Shown here: positions 25,216 to 34,001 of the stretch, piece by piece
Position numbering within the stretch: position 1 is the first letter of the stretch
How the letters are laid out: each line of letters begins with the position of its first letter
NCBI RefSeq assembly: GCF_000250675.2
Contig: NC_018681.1
Coordinates: forward strand, 8,060,001-8,124,000
Length of the DNA: 64,000 nucleotides
Source: Nocardia brasiliensis ATCC 700358
GTDB lineage: Bacteria; Actinomycetota; Actinomycetes; Mycobacteriales; Mycobacteriaceae
Direction of reading: 5' to 3'
Program-made: the position numbers and the translations under genes
Notes under the pieces: model-generated
Seen by the model: the letters and a program-made list of their open reading frames with translations, nothing else
Databases searched by the model: none
Told to the model about the DNA's origin: nothing

Positions 25216-26643
25216 TCAGGTGAGGCGCTTTTTCTGGACCTTGCCCATGGCGTTGCGGGGCAACGTGTCGACCACGCGGATCTCGCGGGGGCGCTTGTGG
25301 GTCGAGAGTTGTTCGGCGACGTAGGCGATCAGGTCCTGTTCGAGGGAAGGCGCTGTCTCGCCGCGCAATACGACGAAGGCGACGATGCGCTGGCCCAGGT
25401 CGGGGTCGGGCAGGCCGACCACGGCGGTTTCGGCTACGGCGGGGTGGCCGAGGAGCACGGTCTCCACTTCGCCCGCGCCGATGCGGTACCCACCGGATTT
25501 GATCAGGTCCACGGATTCGCGGCCGACGATGCGATGGAATCCGTCGGGGTCGATGGCGGCGACATCGCCGGTCTTGAACCAGCCGTCCTGGGTCCAGCTC
25601 TCGGCTGTCGCCTCCGGCCGGTTCAGGTAACCGTCGAACAGCATCGGGCCGGAAACCTGTAGCGCGCCGATGCTTTCGCCGTCGTGCGCGACCTCGCCGC
25701 CCGCTTCGTCTCGCAGCCGGGTCCGCACGCCGCGCACCGCGGTGCCGACCCACCCGGGGCGGCGTTCACCGTCGGCGCGGGTGGACAGGGTGATCATGGT
25801 TTCGCTCATGCCGTAACGCTCGATGGGCGCGTGGCCGGTGAGTTCGCGCAGCTTCTCGAACACCGGGACGGGCAGCGGCGCACTGCCCGACACGAGCAGC
25901 CGGGCGGCGGCCAGTTCCTTTGCGGCATCGGGATCTTCGACGATCCGGGACCACACGGTGGGCACCCCGAAGTACAACGTGCCGTGCGCGGCGGCGTACG
26001 CCTGCGGGGTCGGCTTGCCGGTGTGCACGAGCGGGCTGCCCACCCGGAGCGGGCCGAGCAGACCGAGGATCAGCCCGTGCACGTGGAACAGCGGAAGTCC
26101 GTGCACCAGTGTGTCGTTCGCGGTCCACGCCCAGGCTTCCGCGAGCGCGTCCAACCCGGCGGCGATGGCACCGCGACTCAGCAGCACCCCCTTCGGCAAG
26201 CCGGTGGTGCCGGACGTGTACAGCACGAAAGCCGTTGACGCCGCATCGGGTTCGGGATAGGTATGCCAGGACCTGGCGTGCACGCGCACCGGAACCACCG
26301 GAAGTTCGCTGCCCGCAGGGGCTTTGCCGAGCCACGCCTGCGCGCCCGAATCGGACAGGATGTGCGCGAGTTCCGCGGTGCCCGAGTCCGGCGGCACCGG
26401 CACCACGGTCACTCCCGCGATCAGGCAGCCGACCACGGCGAGCACGGTGCCGACCGTCGGCTCGGCCAGCACGGCGACCCGGTCGGCCCGGGCCACTCGT
26501 TCCGCCACCGAGGTCGCGGCGCCGAGCAGATCACTGCGCGAGAGCGTCACGCCGTCGATGGTGACGGCATCCGGGATATCCGCGCCGCCTGCGACGGCGA
26601 GCGGGTTCAGGGAACTGAGCAACAGCGGCGAACCGAACGGCAT
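25216..26643 (-). CDS. fadD36: Acyl-CoA synthetase FadD36
   Basis: 475 aa. ANL superfamily: FVLYTSGTTGLPKGVLLSRG (P-loop), IERYGMSETMITLSTRADGE split over two motifs, GWFKTGDVAAIDPDGFHRIV, and catalytic Lys in PRNAMGKVQKKRL at the extreme C-terminus. Close to mycobacterial FadD36 (Rv1193) and to malonyl-CoA synthetase-like short enzymes. Substrate is uncertain: short dicarboxylic or fatty acids. Conserved neighbour of the dapD region in mycobacteria. It is divergent from the first MpaB gene. Confidence 0.85.
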   Translation of the reverse strand: MPFGSPLLLSSLNPLAVAGGADIPDAVTIDGVTLSRSDLLGAATSVAERVARADRVAVLAEPTVGTVLAVVGCLIAGVTVVPVPPDSGTAELAHILSDSGAQAWLGKAPAGSELPVVPVRVHARSWHTYPEPDAASTAFVLYTSGTTGLPKGVLLSRGAIAAGLDALAEAWAWTANDTLVHGLPLFHVHGLILGLLGPLRVGSPLVHTGKPTPQAYAAAHGTLYFGVPTVWSRIVEDPDAAKELAAARLLVSGSAPLPVPVFEKLRELTGHAPIERYGMSETMITLSTRADGERRPGWVGTAVRGVRTRLRDEAGGEVAHDGESIGALQVSGPMLFDGYLNRPEATAESWTQDGWFKTGDVAAIDPDGFHRIVGRESVDLIKSGGYRIGAGEVETVLLGHPAVAETAVVGLPDPDLGQRIVAFVVLRGETAPSLEQDLIAYVAEQLSTHKRPREIRVVDTLPRNAMGKVQKKRLT

Positions 26644-26706
26644 TCGCCCAAACTACTTCGCCGTTCCCCGCCGCAGCAGCACCGGGCGGGGCCGGGAGTG
26701 TGACGG

Positions 26707-26754
26707 TTGACACGCCCATGAGGCGGTGAGAAAGTTTATGTACATCCTTCTCAC
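26707..26754 (+). promoter_or_regulatory. Conserved promoter-operator module of mpaB copy 1
   Basis: TTGACA at 26707-26712, 13 bases, then a 29-bp imperfect dyad: GTGAGAAAG at 26726-26734, an 11-base spacer, and CCTTCTCAC at 26746-26754 (eight of nine pairs). The same element with the same spacings lies before mpaB copy 2. This is most simply the binding site of the TetR regulator encoded between the two genes. Confidence 0.65.
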
Positions 26755-26771
26755 TCGGACAGAGGTCAACG

Positions 26772-27626
26772 ATGACCAGGCCACTTCGCGCAACGACGCA
26801 CGAGTCCGAACCTGCGGACGAACTCGACATCACGCAGTTCATCGACGGCATGGTGGGACTGCTCGCCGGCGCGGCGAACGTCATCATGCAGCTCAGCAAG
26901 CCACCGGTCGGCTACGGCGTGCTGGAGAGCACCGTGCACAGCGGCAACGTGATGCTGCACCCGGTCAAACGCTTGCGCACCACGGTCACCTACCTCGCCG
27001 TGGCCATGCTGGGCTCCCCCGACGAGCGTGCCGACTATCGCGCAGCCGTCAACCGCTCGCACCGCCCCGTGCACTCGACCGCGTCGAGTCCGGTGCGCTA
27101 CAACGCCTTCGACCCCGACCTGCAGTTGTGGGTGGCCGCCTGCCTGTACTGGGGCGCGCAGGACACCTACACGCGCCTGCACGGCCCGATGGACGAGGCG
27201 ACCGCCGACGCGTTCTACCGGCACAGCGCCCGGCTCGGCACCACCTTGCAGGTGCGCGACGGCATGTGGCCCGCCGACCGCAAAGCCTTTGCCGCCTATT
27301 GGGATCGGCACCTGCGCGGTACCACGATCGACCCGCCGGTCCGCGACTACTTCAACGATCTGATCGATCTGAAGATGCTGCCGCTGCCACTGCGACTCCC
27401 CTTCGCGCGGGCGCACCGCTTCTTCGTCACCGGCCTGCTGCCCGCGCACCTGCGCGATCAAATGGGTTTCACCTGGTCCGCGCGGGAGGACTGGGCACTC
27501 GAACGCATCCTGCGCACGCTCGGCACCGCCGAGACCCTGCTCCCCGCTCCGGTGCGCATGTTCCCGCTCAACGCGTATCTGGCCGACTTCCGCCTCCGCC
27601 GCAGACTCGGCCTGCGCCTGGTGTGA
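26772..27626 (+). CDS. MpaB-family (DUF2236) oxygenase-like protein, copy 1
   Basis: 284 aa. Features of the MpaB/latex-clearing-protein fold (DUF2236): GAANVIMQLSKPPVGYGVLE, VNRSHRPVHSTASSPVRYNA, where a conserved His after VNRSH is a candidate heme ligand, FDPDLQLWVAACLYWGAQD, and a C-terminal helix bundle ending FPLNAYLADFRLRRRLGLRL. Family members are heme b-dependent oxygenases or peroxidases of unknown physiological substrate. It is about 60 percent identical by eye to the paralogue 2.5 kb downstream and shares its upstream operator. No signal peptide. Confidence 0.82.
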   Translation: MTRPLRATTHESEPADELDITQFIDGMVGLLAGAANVIMQLSKPPVGYGVLESTVHSGNVMLHPVKRLRTTVTYLAVAMLGSPDERADYRAAVNRSHRPVHSTASSPVRYNAFDPDLQLWVAACLYWGAQDTYTRLHGPMDEATADAFYRHSARLGTTLQVRDGMWPADRKAFAAYWDRHLRGTTIDPPVRDYFNDLIDLKMLPLPLRLPFARAHRFFVTGLLPAHLRDQMGFTWSAREDWALERILRTLGTAETLLPAPVRMFPLNAYLADFRLRRRLGLRLV

Positions 27627-27747
27627 CCCGCGGGCGACGGACACAAGTTCGCGACGCCCGCATGTCGTGCCCGGCTTTTCGCCGCACGCGGTGTTATCTC
27701 GTCAGAGACGGGCATACCGCGCAAAGGGGGCACGGCAAGGAGGACTC

Positions 27748-28455
27748 GTGAACCGTGGGACCCTGGCGGGGCTCGCCATCGCACTCTGCTGTGCATTCCA
27801 CGCACCCCCGGCGGGCGCGGCGCCGTTCGGCCCCGACGTGGTGCCGTCGCGCACGGCGGTCACGTACCGCGCCGCGACGGGCGGCGGTTGGAGTACCACG
27901 AACGAACACGAGTCCCGGGCGGCCCTGTCACTGGTCAAGCTGTATCTGGCGGACTATGCCCTGCGGCACGGCGACGGCGCGCCGAGCGACCGGGAGCTGG
28001 CCGAGCGGATGATCCGCTACTCCGACGACGGCGCCGCGACCGCGACGGAAGCCAAGTATCCGCGGGCGATCGAAGCCATTGCGGCCGAATACCATTTGGC
28101 CGATACGCACCCGTACGGCGAGTGGGGCATGGCCGCGACGAGCACCGCCGACGTCGCGGAATTCCTGATCACCAAATTGCGCAGCGATCGCGGCTCACCG
28201 ATCTTCGAATGGATGGCGGCGGCCGGCGCCACGGCCGCCGATGGCACCGAACAGGATTGGGGCACCGCCCGCTGGCCGCTCGTGCAGGGCACCAAGTGGG
28301 GTTGGTCCGATCTCGGCCCGCCGGACGTCGCTTCCGCTTCGTACGGCACGGGTTTCGTGGTGGTCGCGCACACGCACGGCACCGCCACTGAGCAGACCCT
28401 CGATCTCATGGCCGCGATGCCGCTGGCCACGGTCGGCATGCTCGTGCCGAGTTAG
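27748..28455 (+). CDS. Secreted beta-lactamase-like serine-hydrolase-fold protein with degenerate motifs
   Basis: 235 aa. GTG start preceded by AAGGAGG. A signal peptide (LAGLAIALCCAFHAPPAGAA) ends near residue 25. S61-L-V-K64 in the context ALSLVKLYLADYAL is a good match to the SxxK motif of class A beta-lactamases and penicillin-binding proteins. The later elements are altered: RYSDDGA where SDN is expected and GTKWGWSD in place of KTG. This pattern is known in mycobacterial LppW-like proteins. Catalysis is doubtful; a peptidoglycan- or ligand-binding role is equally possible. Confidence 0.68.
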   Translation: MNRGTLAGLAIALCCAFHAPPAGAAPFGPDVVPSRTAVTYRAATGGGWSTTNEHESRAALSLVKLYLADYALRHGDGAPSDRELAERMIRYSDDGAATATEAKYPRAIEAIAAEYHLADTHPYGEWGMAATSTADVAEFLITKLRSDRGSPIFEWMAAAGATAADGTEQDWGTARWPLVQGTKWGWSDLGPPDVASASYGTGFVVVAHTHGTATEQTLDLMAAMPLATVGMLVPS

Positions 28456-28488
28456 CCTGCACCACAACATGTTCGAAGCCTCGCGCGG

Positions 28489-29121
28489 TCACGGTACGCG
28501 GAACGACACCACCACGTGATCGCGGGCGAACTGCCGGATCGCCGCGTCGTCGTGCAGCGGGATGACCGTCTGCGGTGTCAGCGCCAGCGACAGCGCGGTG
28601 CGCGCGATCATCTCCGCCAGCGGTTCGGGATCGTATTCGGGCAGCTTGCCCTCGCGCTGTAGCCGAGTGATGAACTCGGCCAGGTAGTCCCGGCCGAGCT
28701 CGATGATCGGCGCGCCTTTGACGGTCAGAAAGGGCAGGACCAGTTCGGGTTCCGTGGCCAGCAGCCGATGCACGAGCTGATTGTCGCGCAGCCCCGTGAT
28801 GAACGCGGCGAAGAGCTCGACGATCTGTTCCTGCGCGGACGCGTCCCGATCGACCTGCTGCTGCAACGCCGCGTCGACCTGCTCGACGAACTCCCGGGTC
28901 TGCCGCAACCCGACCGCCTCGATCAGGTCCGACTTGCTGGCGAAGCGCCGGTACAGCGTGGCGAGTGAGAGGCCGCAGCGCCGCGCCACCTCGACCATGC
29001 TGGTGCGTTTGATACCGAAGTCCAGGAAGGCCAGCAGTGCGGCGTCGAGCACGCGCGTCTGATTGCGGTCCTCCGGCCCCGCGCTCCGAATCCGCGGCAG
29101 GAGTTTGGTCAACTTCGCCAT
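28489..29121 (-). CDS. TetR-family transcriptional regulator
   Basis: 210 aa. The N-terminal HTH is typical: VLDAALLAFLDFGIKRTSMV, then EVARRCGLSLATLYRRFASK and SDLIEAVGL. The C-terminal ligand-binding domain is helical and not assignable to a ligand. It is divergent from mpaB copy 2; the shared upstream contains one copy of the 29-bp dyad, and the other copy precedes mpaB copy 1. Regulation of both oxygenase-like genes is therefore likely. Confidence 0.9.
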   Translation of the reverse strand: MAKLTKLLPRIRSAGPEDRNQTRVLDAALLAFLDFGIKRTSMVEVARRCGLSLATLYRRFASKSDLIEAVGLRQTREFVEQVDAALQQQVDRDASAQEQIVELFAAFITGLRDNQLVHRLLATEPELVLPFLTVKGAPIIELGRDYLAEFITRLQREGKLPEYDPEPLAEMIARTALSLALTPQTVIPLHDDAAIRQFARDHVVVSFRVP

Positions 29122-29195
29122 TCCTCCACCCTAGCCCGGTCGATGAAACGATGATGCACAAAGTATCGCAGCGAAGCAGTCGCGGCACGCGACCG

Positions 29196-29243
29196 TTGAC
29201 ACCCCGGCGAGGCAATGAGAAGGTGATAAACAAATCTTCTCAT
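29196..29243 (+). promoter_or_regulatory. Conserved promoter-operator module of mpaB copy 2
   Basis: TTGACA at 29196-29201, 13 bases, ATGAGAAGG at 29215-29223, 11 bases, and TCTTCTCAT at 29235-29243. Arm sequences, arm length and both spacings equal those of the element before mpaB copy 1. It lies between the TetR gene and mpaB copy 2, a position suited to autoregulation plus control of the oxygenase. Confidence 0.68.
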
Positions 29244-29291
29244 CGTACGCAGGCGCTCAGCGCCGGCGGACACAGAAAGACGAGGTCGACG

Positions 29292-30158
29292 ATGACCGCA
29301 CCGCTACGCGCTACCGAGCCGGACGAGGTCCACCCCTTCGAACCACTCACGCCCGAAACGGTCCTGCCATACCTGGACGGCGTCGCGGCCTTCCTCGGCG
29401 GCACCGCCAACGTGATCATGCAGCTGAGCCTGCGCCCGGTCGGCCGCGGCGTGCTGGAGAGCACGGTGGACAGCGGCAAAGTGACCCTGCATCCGGTCAA
29501 GCGGCTGCGCACCACGCTCACCTATATCGCGGTCGCGATGACGGGTTCCGACGAGGAGCGCGCGGCCTACCGCGAGGCGGTCAACCGCTCGCATCGGCCG
29601 GTCCGCTCCAGCGCGCAGAGTCCGGTGAAATACAACGCCTTCGACCCGAAGCTGCAACTATGGGTGGCGGGCACGATCTACTGGGGCCTCGACGACCTCT
29701 ACACCCGGATGCACGGCCCGCTCGATCCGGCGGCCGCCGAAGCCCTCTACCAATACTCTGCCCGGCTCGGCACCACGCTCCAGATGCGCCCGGAGATGTG
29801 GCCCGCCGACCGCGCCGCATTCCTCGCGTGGTGGGAGGAGAATCTGGTGCAGTACCGGATCGAACCCGCGCTGCGCGCCTACTTCGACGACCTCATCGAC
29901 CTCCGGATGATGCCTCGCCCCGTGCAATTCACCTTCGCGCGGCTCCAGCGCTTCGTCGTGGCCGGTCTGCTGCCGCAGCACGTGCGCGACGAAATGCGGA
30001 TGACGTGGACCGAACGCGATCAACGCCGATTCGACCGGCTGCTCCGAGGTATCTCCCTCGTGCACAACCGGTTGCCGAAGCAGGCGCGACAGTTTCCGCT
30101 GAACGCCTACATGTTCGACCTGCGCAGGCGGATGCGTCTCGGCAAGCCACTGGTGTAG
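29292..30158 (+). CDS. MpaB-family (DUF2236) oxygenase-like protein, copy 2
   Basis: 288 aa from ATG 29292; the in-frame upstream extension runs antisense through the TetR gene start and is not coding. Same landmarks as copy 1: GTANVIMQLSLRPVGRGVLE, VNRSHRPVRSSAQSPVKYNA, FDPKLQLWVAGTIYWGLDD, FPLNAYMFDLRRRMRLGKPL. The two proteins are collinear throughout, so they arose by duplication, including the promoter. Candidate heme-dependent oxygenase; substrate unknown. A strong hairpin terminator follows. Confidence 0.82.
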   Translation: MTAPLRATEPDEVHPFEPLTPETVLPYLDGVAAFLGGTANVIMQLSLRPVGRGVLESTVDSGKVTLHPVKRLRTTLTYIAVAMTGSDEERAAYREAVNRSHRPVRSSAQSPVKYNAFDPKLQLWVAGTIYWGLDDLYTRMHGPLDPAAAEALYQYSARLGTTLQMRPEMWPADRAAFLAWWEENLVQYRIEPALRAYFDDLIDLRMMPRPVQFTFARLQRFVVAGLLPQHVRDEMRMTWTERDQRRFDRLLRGISLVHNRLPKQARQFPLNAYMFDLRRRMRLGKPLV

Positions 30159-30187
30159 GGACTTTCGGGCAGGGACACCAGCGGATC

Positions 30188-30225
30188 GGTGGGCAGGACG
30201 AAAACGTCCTGCCCACCGGCATTTT
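30188..30225. terminator. Bidirectional intrinsic terminator between mpaB copy 2 and pruB
   Basis: GGTGGGCAGGACG at 30188-30200, AAAA loop, CGTCCTGCCCACC at 30205-30217: a perfect 13-bp stem. On the plus strand GGCATTTT follows, giving a short T-run. The two genes converge here, so it can serve both. Confidence 0.82.
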
Positions 30226-31181
30226 CACGACTTGCGCACCAGGGCGCGCAAGAAGAAGGTGAGATTGGCCGGGCGCTCGGCCAGCCGCCGGGTCAGATAC
30301 CCGTACCACTGACTGCCGTAAGGGACGTAAACCCGAACGGCCGTACCCGCGGCGGCCAGCCTGCGCTGCTCCACGTCGCGCACTCCGTAGAGCATCTGGT
30401 GCTCGAATCGATCTGGGCCGCGGCCGGTTTCGCGGACGAGCTGCTCGGCGGCGACGATCGGCACCGGATCGTGCGTGGCCACCATCGGGTAGCCCGCACC
30501 TTGCATCAGCACCTCGAGACAGCGCAGGTAGGAGTCGGTCACCTCGGGTGCGCGCTGGAAGGCGACCTCGTCGGGTTCGCGATATGCGCCCTTGCACAGG
30601 CGGACTCGCGAATCCGGACCGGACAGCGACCGGCAATCCGTCTCGGCGCGATGCAGATAGGCCTGCAAAACCGCGCCGAGCCAAGGAAATTCCGTCCGCA
30701 GCTCGGACACGGTCGCCAAGGTGTCCGCGGTGGTGGTGTGGTCCTCGGCGTCGACGGTCACCCAGACCTCGGCCCGCGCGGCCGCGGCACACAGGATCCG
30801 CAGGTTCGCGGTGGCCACCGCGGCACCGTCGCCCGGCAGGGCTTGGCCGAGTGCGGACAACTTCACCGAGACCTCGACCGGCGGTGCCGTGATCCCGGGC
30901 AGCGCAGGACGTTTCAGCGCGGCCAGGTCCGCGATCAACGAAAGGTACTCGGCCACCGTGGCATCGGCCTGCGCCCGATCGGTGGTGTTCTCCCCGAGGA
31001 AGTCCACGCTGACCATCCGGCCGCTGTCGAGCAGTGCCCGCGCCACCTCGATGAGCTCGGCCCTGGTCTCCCCCGCGACGAACCGCCGGACGATACCCGC
31101 GGTCACCGGCAGCCCGGTGACCGCGCGCCGCAACCGCGACGACTCCGCCGCCGCGAGGATGACGGGCCGCAGCGGATTCAC
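30225..31181 (-). CDS. pruB: Proline dehydrogenase
   Basis: 318 aa. FAD-dependent TIM barrel of the PutA/PRODH family: VSVDFLGENTTDRAQAD, VSVKLSALGQ, VTVDAEDHTTTADTL, LQAYLHRAETDC, VRLCKGAYREPDE, MVATHDPVPI, and FEHQMLYGVRDVEQRRL. It oxidises proline to pyrroline-5-carboxylate at the membrane, passing electrons to quinone. The GTG overlaps the pruA stop (GTGA), so the pair is translationally coupled and the second step of the pathway is encoded first, as in mycobacteria. Confidence 0.94.
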   Translation of the reverse strand: MNPLRPVILAAAESSRLRRAVTGLPVTAGIVRRFVAGETRAELIEVARALLDSGRMVSVDFLGENTTDRAQADATVAEYLSLIADLAALKRPALPGITAPPVEVSVKLSALGQALPGDGAAVATANLRILCAAAARAEVWVTVDAEDHTTTADTLATVSELRTEFPWLGAVLQAYLHRAETDCRSLSGPDSRVRLCKGAYREPDEVAFQRAPEVTDSYLRCLEVLMQGAGYPMVATHDPVPIVAAEQLVRETGRGPDRFEHQMLYGVRDVEQRRLAAAGTAVRVYVPYGSQWYGYLTRRLAERPANLTFFLRALVRKS

Positions 31182-32821
31182 GCCGGGTCCGAGTCCATAT
31201 GCGGATAGCGGTATCCGGTGGGCGGCACGAAGGTCTCCTTGATCGTGCGCGGCGCCACCCAGCGCAGCAGATTCAGCGGCGAGCCCGCCTTGTCGTCGGT
31301 GCCCGAGGCCCGCGCGCCGCCGAAGGGCTGCTGTCCGACCACCGCACCCGTCGGTTTGTCGTTGACATAGAAATTGCCCGCCGCGAAACGCAGTGCGGCA
31401 CCGGCCTGTTCGATCGCCTGGCGGTCCTGGGCGAACACCGCGCCGGTCAGCGCGTAGGGCGCGGCCGATTCGGCCTCGGCCAGGATCGCCGCGAACGCAC
31501 CGGGTTCGGCGTCGTCGTAGACGTGCACCGACAGGATCGGGCCGAAATACTCGGTGGCGAAGGACTCGTCGCGCGGGTCGTCGGCCAGCAGCACCGTCGG
31601 GCGGACGAACCAGCCTTCGCTGTCGTCCCAGGTGCCGCCGACCGGGATGGTCAGCCCCGCCGCCCTGGCCCGTTCGATCGCCGCGACGTTCTTGTCGAAC
31701 GCGCGCCGATCGATCAGCGCGCCACCGAAATTGGACAGATCGGCGACGTCCCCGTAAGTCAGCTCGTCGGTCTGGTGCAGGAAGTCCTCGCCCATCGCCT
31801 GCCAGATCGTGCGCGGGAGATAGGCGCGCGACGCCGCGGAACATTTCTGCCCCTGATACTCGTAGGCGCCGCGAATCAGCGCTGCCCGCAAAGCGTCCGG
31901 GTCCGCCGAGGGGTGCGCCACGATGAAGTCCTTGCCGCCGGTCTCGCCGACCAGCCGCGGATACCCGTGGTAGCGGCCGAGATTCGCCCCGACCTGCTGC
32001 CAGAGGTGCTGAAAAGTCTTGGTGGAGCCGGTGAAGTGGATACCGGCGAGCCGCGGGTCGGCCAGCGCCACCTCGGACAGGTCCCGGCCGTCGCCGGTCA
32101 CCATATTGATCACGCCGGGCGGCAGGCCCGCCGCCTCCAGCAGCCGCATTGTGTAGAAGGCCGACAACGTCTGGGTCGGCGACGGCTTCCACACCACGGT
32201 GTTGCCCATCAACGCGGGCGCGGTGGGCAGGTTGCCCGCGATCGCGGTGAAATTGAACGGGGTGATCGCGTAGACGAAACCCTCCAGCGGCCGGTAGTCC
32301 AGCCGATTCCACACCCCGGGACTCGACTCCGGCTGCTGGGTCATGATCTGGCGCGCGAAAGCCACATTGAAGCGCCAGAAGTCCACCAGCTCACACGGCG
32401 CGTCGATCTCGGCCTGCTGCGCCGATTTCGATTGCCCGAGCATGGTCGCGGCGGCCACCGTCTCCCGCCACGGCCCGGCGAGCAGATCGGCGGCGCGCAG
32501 GAAGATCGCCGCGCGCTCGTCGAACGGCAGCGCCCGCCAATCCGGCGCGGCCGCGATCGCGGCGTCGATCGCACCCTGCGCCTCGGATTGTGTGGTGTCG
32601 GTGTAGGTCCCCAGCACATGCCGGTGCCGATGCGGTGCGACGATCTCGTGTCGCGCGCCGCTGCCGGGCCGGTACTTGCCGCCGATCACCAGCGGCACCT
32701 CGGCGGTGTCCGCGGCGATCTCGGCCAACTTGGTGACCAGCAGCTCGCGCTCGCGGCTGCCGGGTGCGTACGAGTGCACCGGCTCGTTGGCAGGAGTGGG
32801 GACAACCGTGACAGCGTCCAT
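31178..32821 (-). CDS. pruA: L-glutamate gamma-semialdehyde (1-pyrroline-5-carboxylate) dehydrogenase
   Basis: 547 aa. Aldehyde dehydrogenase fold of the P5CDH group: VIGGKYRPGSGARHEIVAPH, FNFTAIAGNLPTAPALMGNT, LVGETGGKDFIVAH (catalytic Glu) and YEYQGQKCSAASRAY (catalytic Cys). It oxidises glutamate semialdehyde to glutamate with NAD. First gene of the pruA-pruB operon. The 69-base gap to dapC upstream holds its promoter. Confidence 0.95.
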   Translation of the reverse strand: MDAVTVVPTPANEPVHSYAPGSRERELLVTKLAEIAADTAEVPLVIGGKYRPGSGARHEIVAPHRHRHVLGTYTDTTQSEAQGAIDAAIAAAPDWRALPFDERAAIFLRAADLLAGPWRETVAAATMLGQSKSAQQAEIDAPCELVDFWRFNVAFARQIMTQQPESSPGVWNRLDYRPLEGFVYAITPFNFTAIAGNLPTAPALMGNTVVWKPSPTQTLSAFYTMRLLEAAGLPPGVINMVTGDGRDLSEVALADPRLAGIHFTGSTKTFQHLWQQVGANLGRYHGYPRLVGETGGKDFIVAHPSADPDALRAALIRGAYEYQGQKCSAASRAYLPRTIWQAMGEDFLHQTDELTYGDVADLSNFGGALIDRRAFDKNVAAIERARAAGLTIPVGGTWDDSEGWFVRPTVLLADDPRDESFATEYFGPILSVHVYDDAEPGAFAAILAEAESAAPYALTGAVFAQDRQAIEQAGAALRFAAGNFYVNDKPTGAVVGQQPFGGARASGTDDKAGSPLNLLRWVAPRTIKETFVPPTGYRYPHMDSDPA

Positions 32822-32890
32822 AGTTCAGGCTAGCGCCGTCCCGGCTCGGCGACCGTGCTTGCGCCGCGCACCCGGCTGCGTGTCGTCGGG

Positions 32891-33994
32891 CTAGTTCAAT
32901 CGCTCGACGGCGGCGGCGATGCGCTCGTCGGTGGCGGTGAGCGCGATGCGGACGTGCTCCGCACCGGCCGGACCGTAGAAATCGCCGGGCGCGGCCAGGA
33001 TGCCGCGGTCGGCCAGCCAGTCCAGCGTCGTCCGGCACGCCTCGCCCCGAGTGGACCACAGGTACAGGCCTGCCTCGGAGTGGTCGACCCGGAAACCGGC
33101 CGCTTCCAACGCCTTCCGGAGCACGTCGCGCCGGGCGCGGTAGCGCTCCCGCTGCTGTGCCTCGTGCGTGTCGTCACCGAGCGCCGCGGTCATCGCGCTC
33201 TGGATCGGATACGGCACCATCAGGCCGGAGTGCTTGCGCACCTCGAGCAGCTCGGTGACCAGCGCGGGATCGCCCGCCACGAAACCGGCCCGGTAGCTGG
33301 CCAGGTTCGAGGTCTTCGACAGCGAGTGCACGGCAAGCAGATTCGTGTGGTCGCCGCCGGAAACCTCGGGGTCGAGAATGGAGACCGCGCGGCCTTCCCA
33401 GGTGAGGCCGAGGTAGCACTCGTCCGAGGCGACGATCACGTCGCGCTCGCGGGCGAACTCGACGACCTTGCGCAGGTGGTCGACGCCGAGCACGCGGCCC
33501 GTCGGGTTGGACGGGGAATTCACATAGAGCAGCGCGGGCGTGCGCGGACCGAGCTGGGTGAGCCCGTCGGCGCGCACGATCTGCGCGCCGGCCAGCAGCG
33601 CGCCCACCTCGTAGGTCGGGTACGCGACCTCGGGAATGACGACCAGGTCCGCCGCGCCGAGGCCGAGCAGCCGGGGCAGCCCGGCGATCAGTTCCTTCGT
33701 GCCGATCACCGGCAGTACGGCGGCGGCGTCCAGCCCGGTGATGCCGAACCGCCGCTTCAGCGCGTCCACCACGGCCGCGCGCAGTTCCGGGGTGCCGTGC
33801 GTGGCCGGGTAGCCGGGCACCGCCGACGCCGCGCTCAACGCGGTACGGATCAGCGGATCGACCGGGTCGACCGGCGTGCCGACCGACAGGTCGACGATGC
33901 CGCCGGGGTGCGCCGCGGCCTTCGCCTTCACCGAAGCGATGGTGTCCCAGGGAAAATCGGGAAGCAGGCTGCTGACCCGGGTACGCGTGGTCAC
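32891..33994 (-). CDS. dapC: Succinyldiaminopimelate transaminase
   Basis: 367 aa, GTG start. PLP aminotransferase class I/II: VDLSVGTPVDPVDPLIRTAL, LYVNSPSNPTGRVLGVDHL, ASDECYLGLTWEG (PLP-contact Asp) and AVHSLSKTSNLASYRAGFVA (Schiff-base Lys in SLSKTSN). It corresponds to the Rv1178-type DapC of the succinylase diaminopimelate pathway; dapD and dapE are in the same window. Seven bases downstream of fdxC, with which it is likely co-transcribed, as in mycobacteria. Confidence 0.9.
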   Translation of the reverse strand: MTTRTRVSSLLPDFPWDTIASVKAKAAAHPGGIVDLSVGTPVDPVDPLIRTALSAASAVPGYPATHGTPELRAAVVDALKRRFGITGLDAAAVLPVIGTKELIAGLPRLLGLGAADLVVIPEVAYPTYEVGALLAGAQIVRADGLTQLGPRTPALLYVNSPSNPTGRVLGVDHLRKVVEFARERDVIVASDECYLGLTWEGRAVSILDPEVSGGDHTNLLAVHSLSKTSNLASYRAGFVAGDPALVTELLEVRKHSGLMVPYPIQSAMTAALGDDTHEAQQRERYRARRDVLRKALEAAGFRVDHSEAGLYLWSTRGEACRTTLDWLADRGILAAPGDFYGPAGAEHVRIALTATDERIAAAVERLN

Positions 33995-34001
33995 GACAGA
34001 G

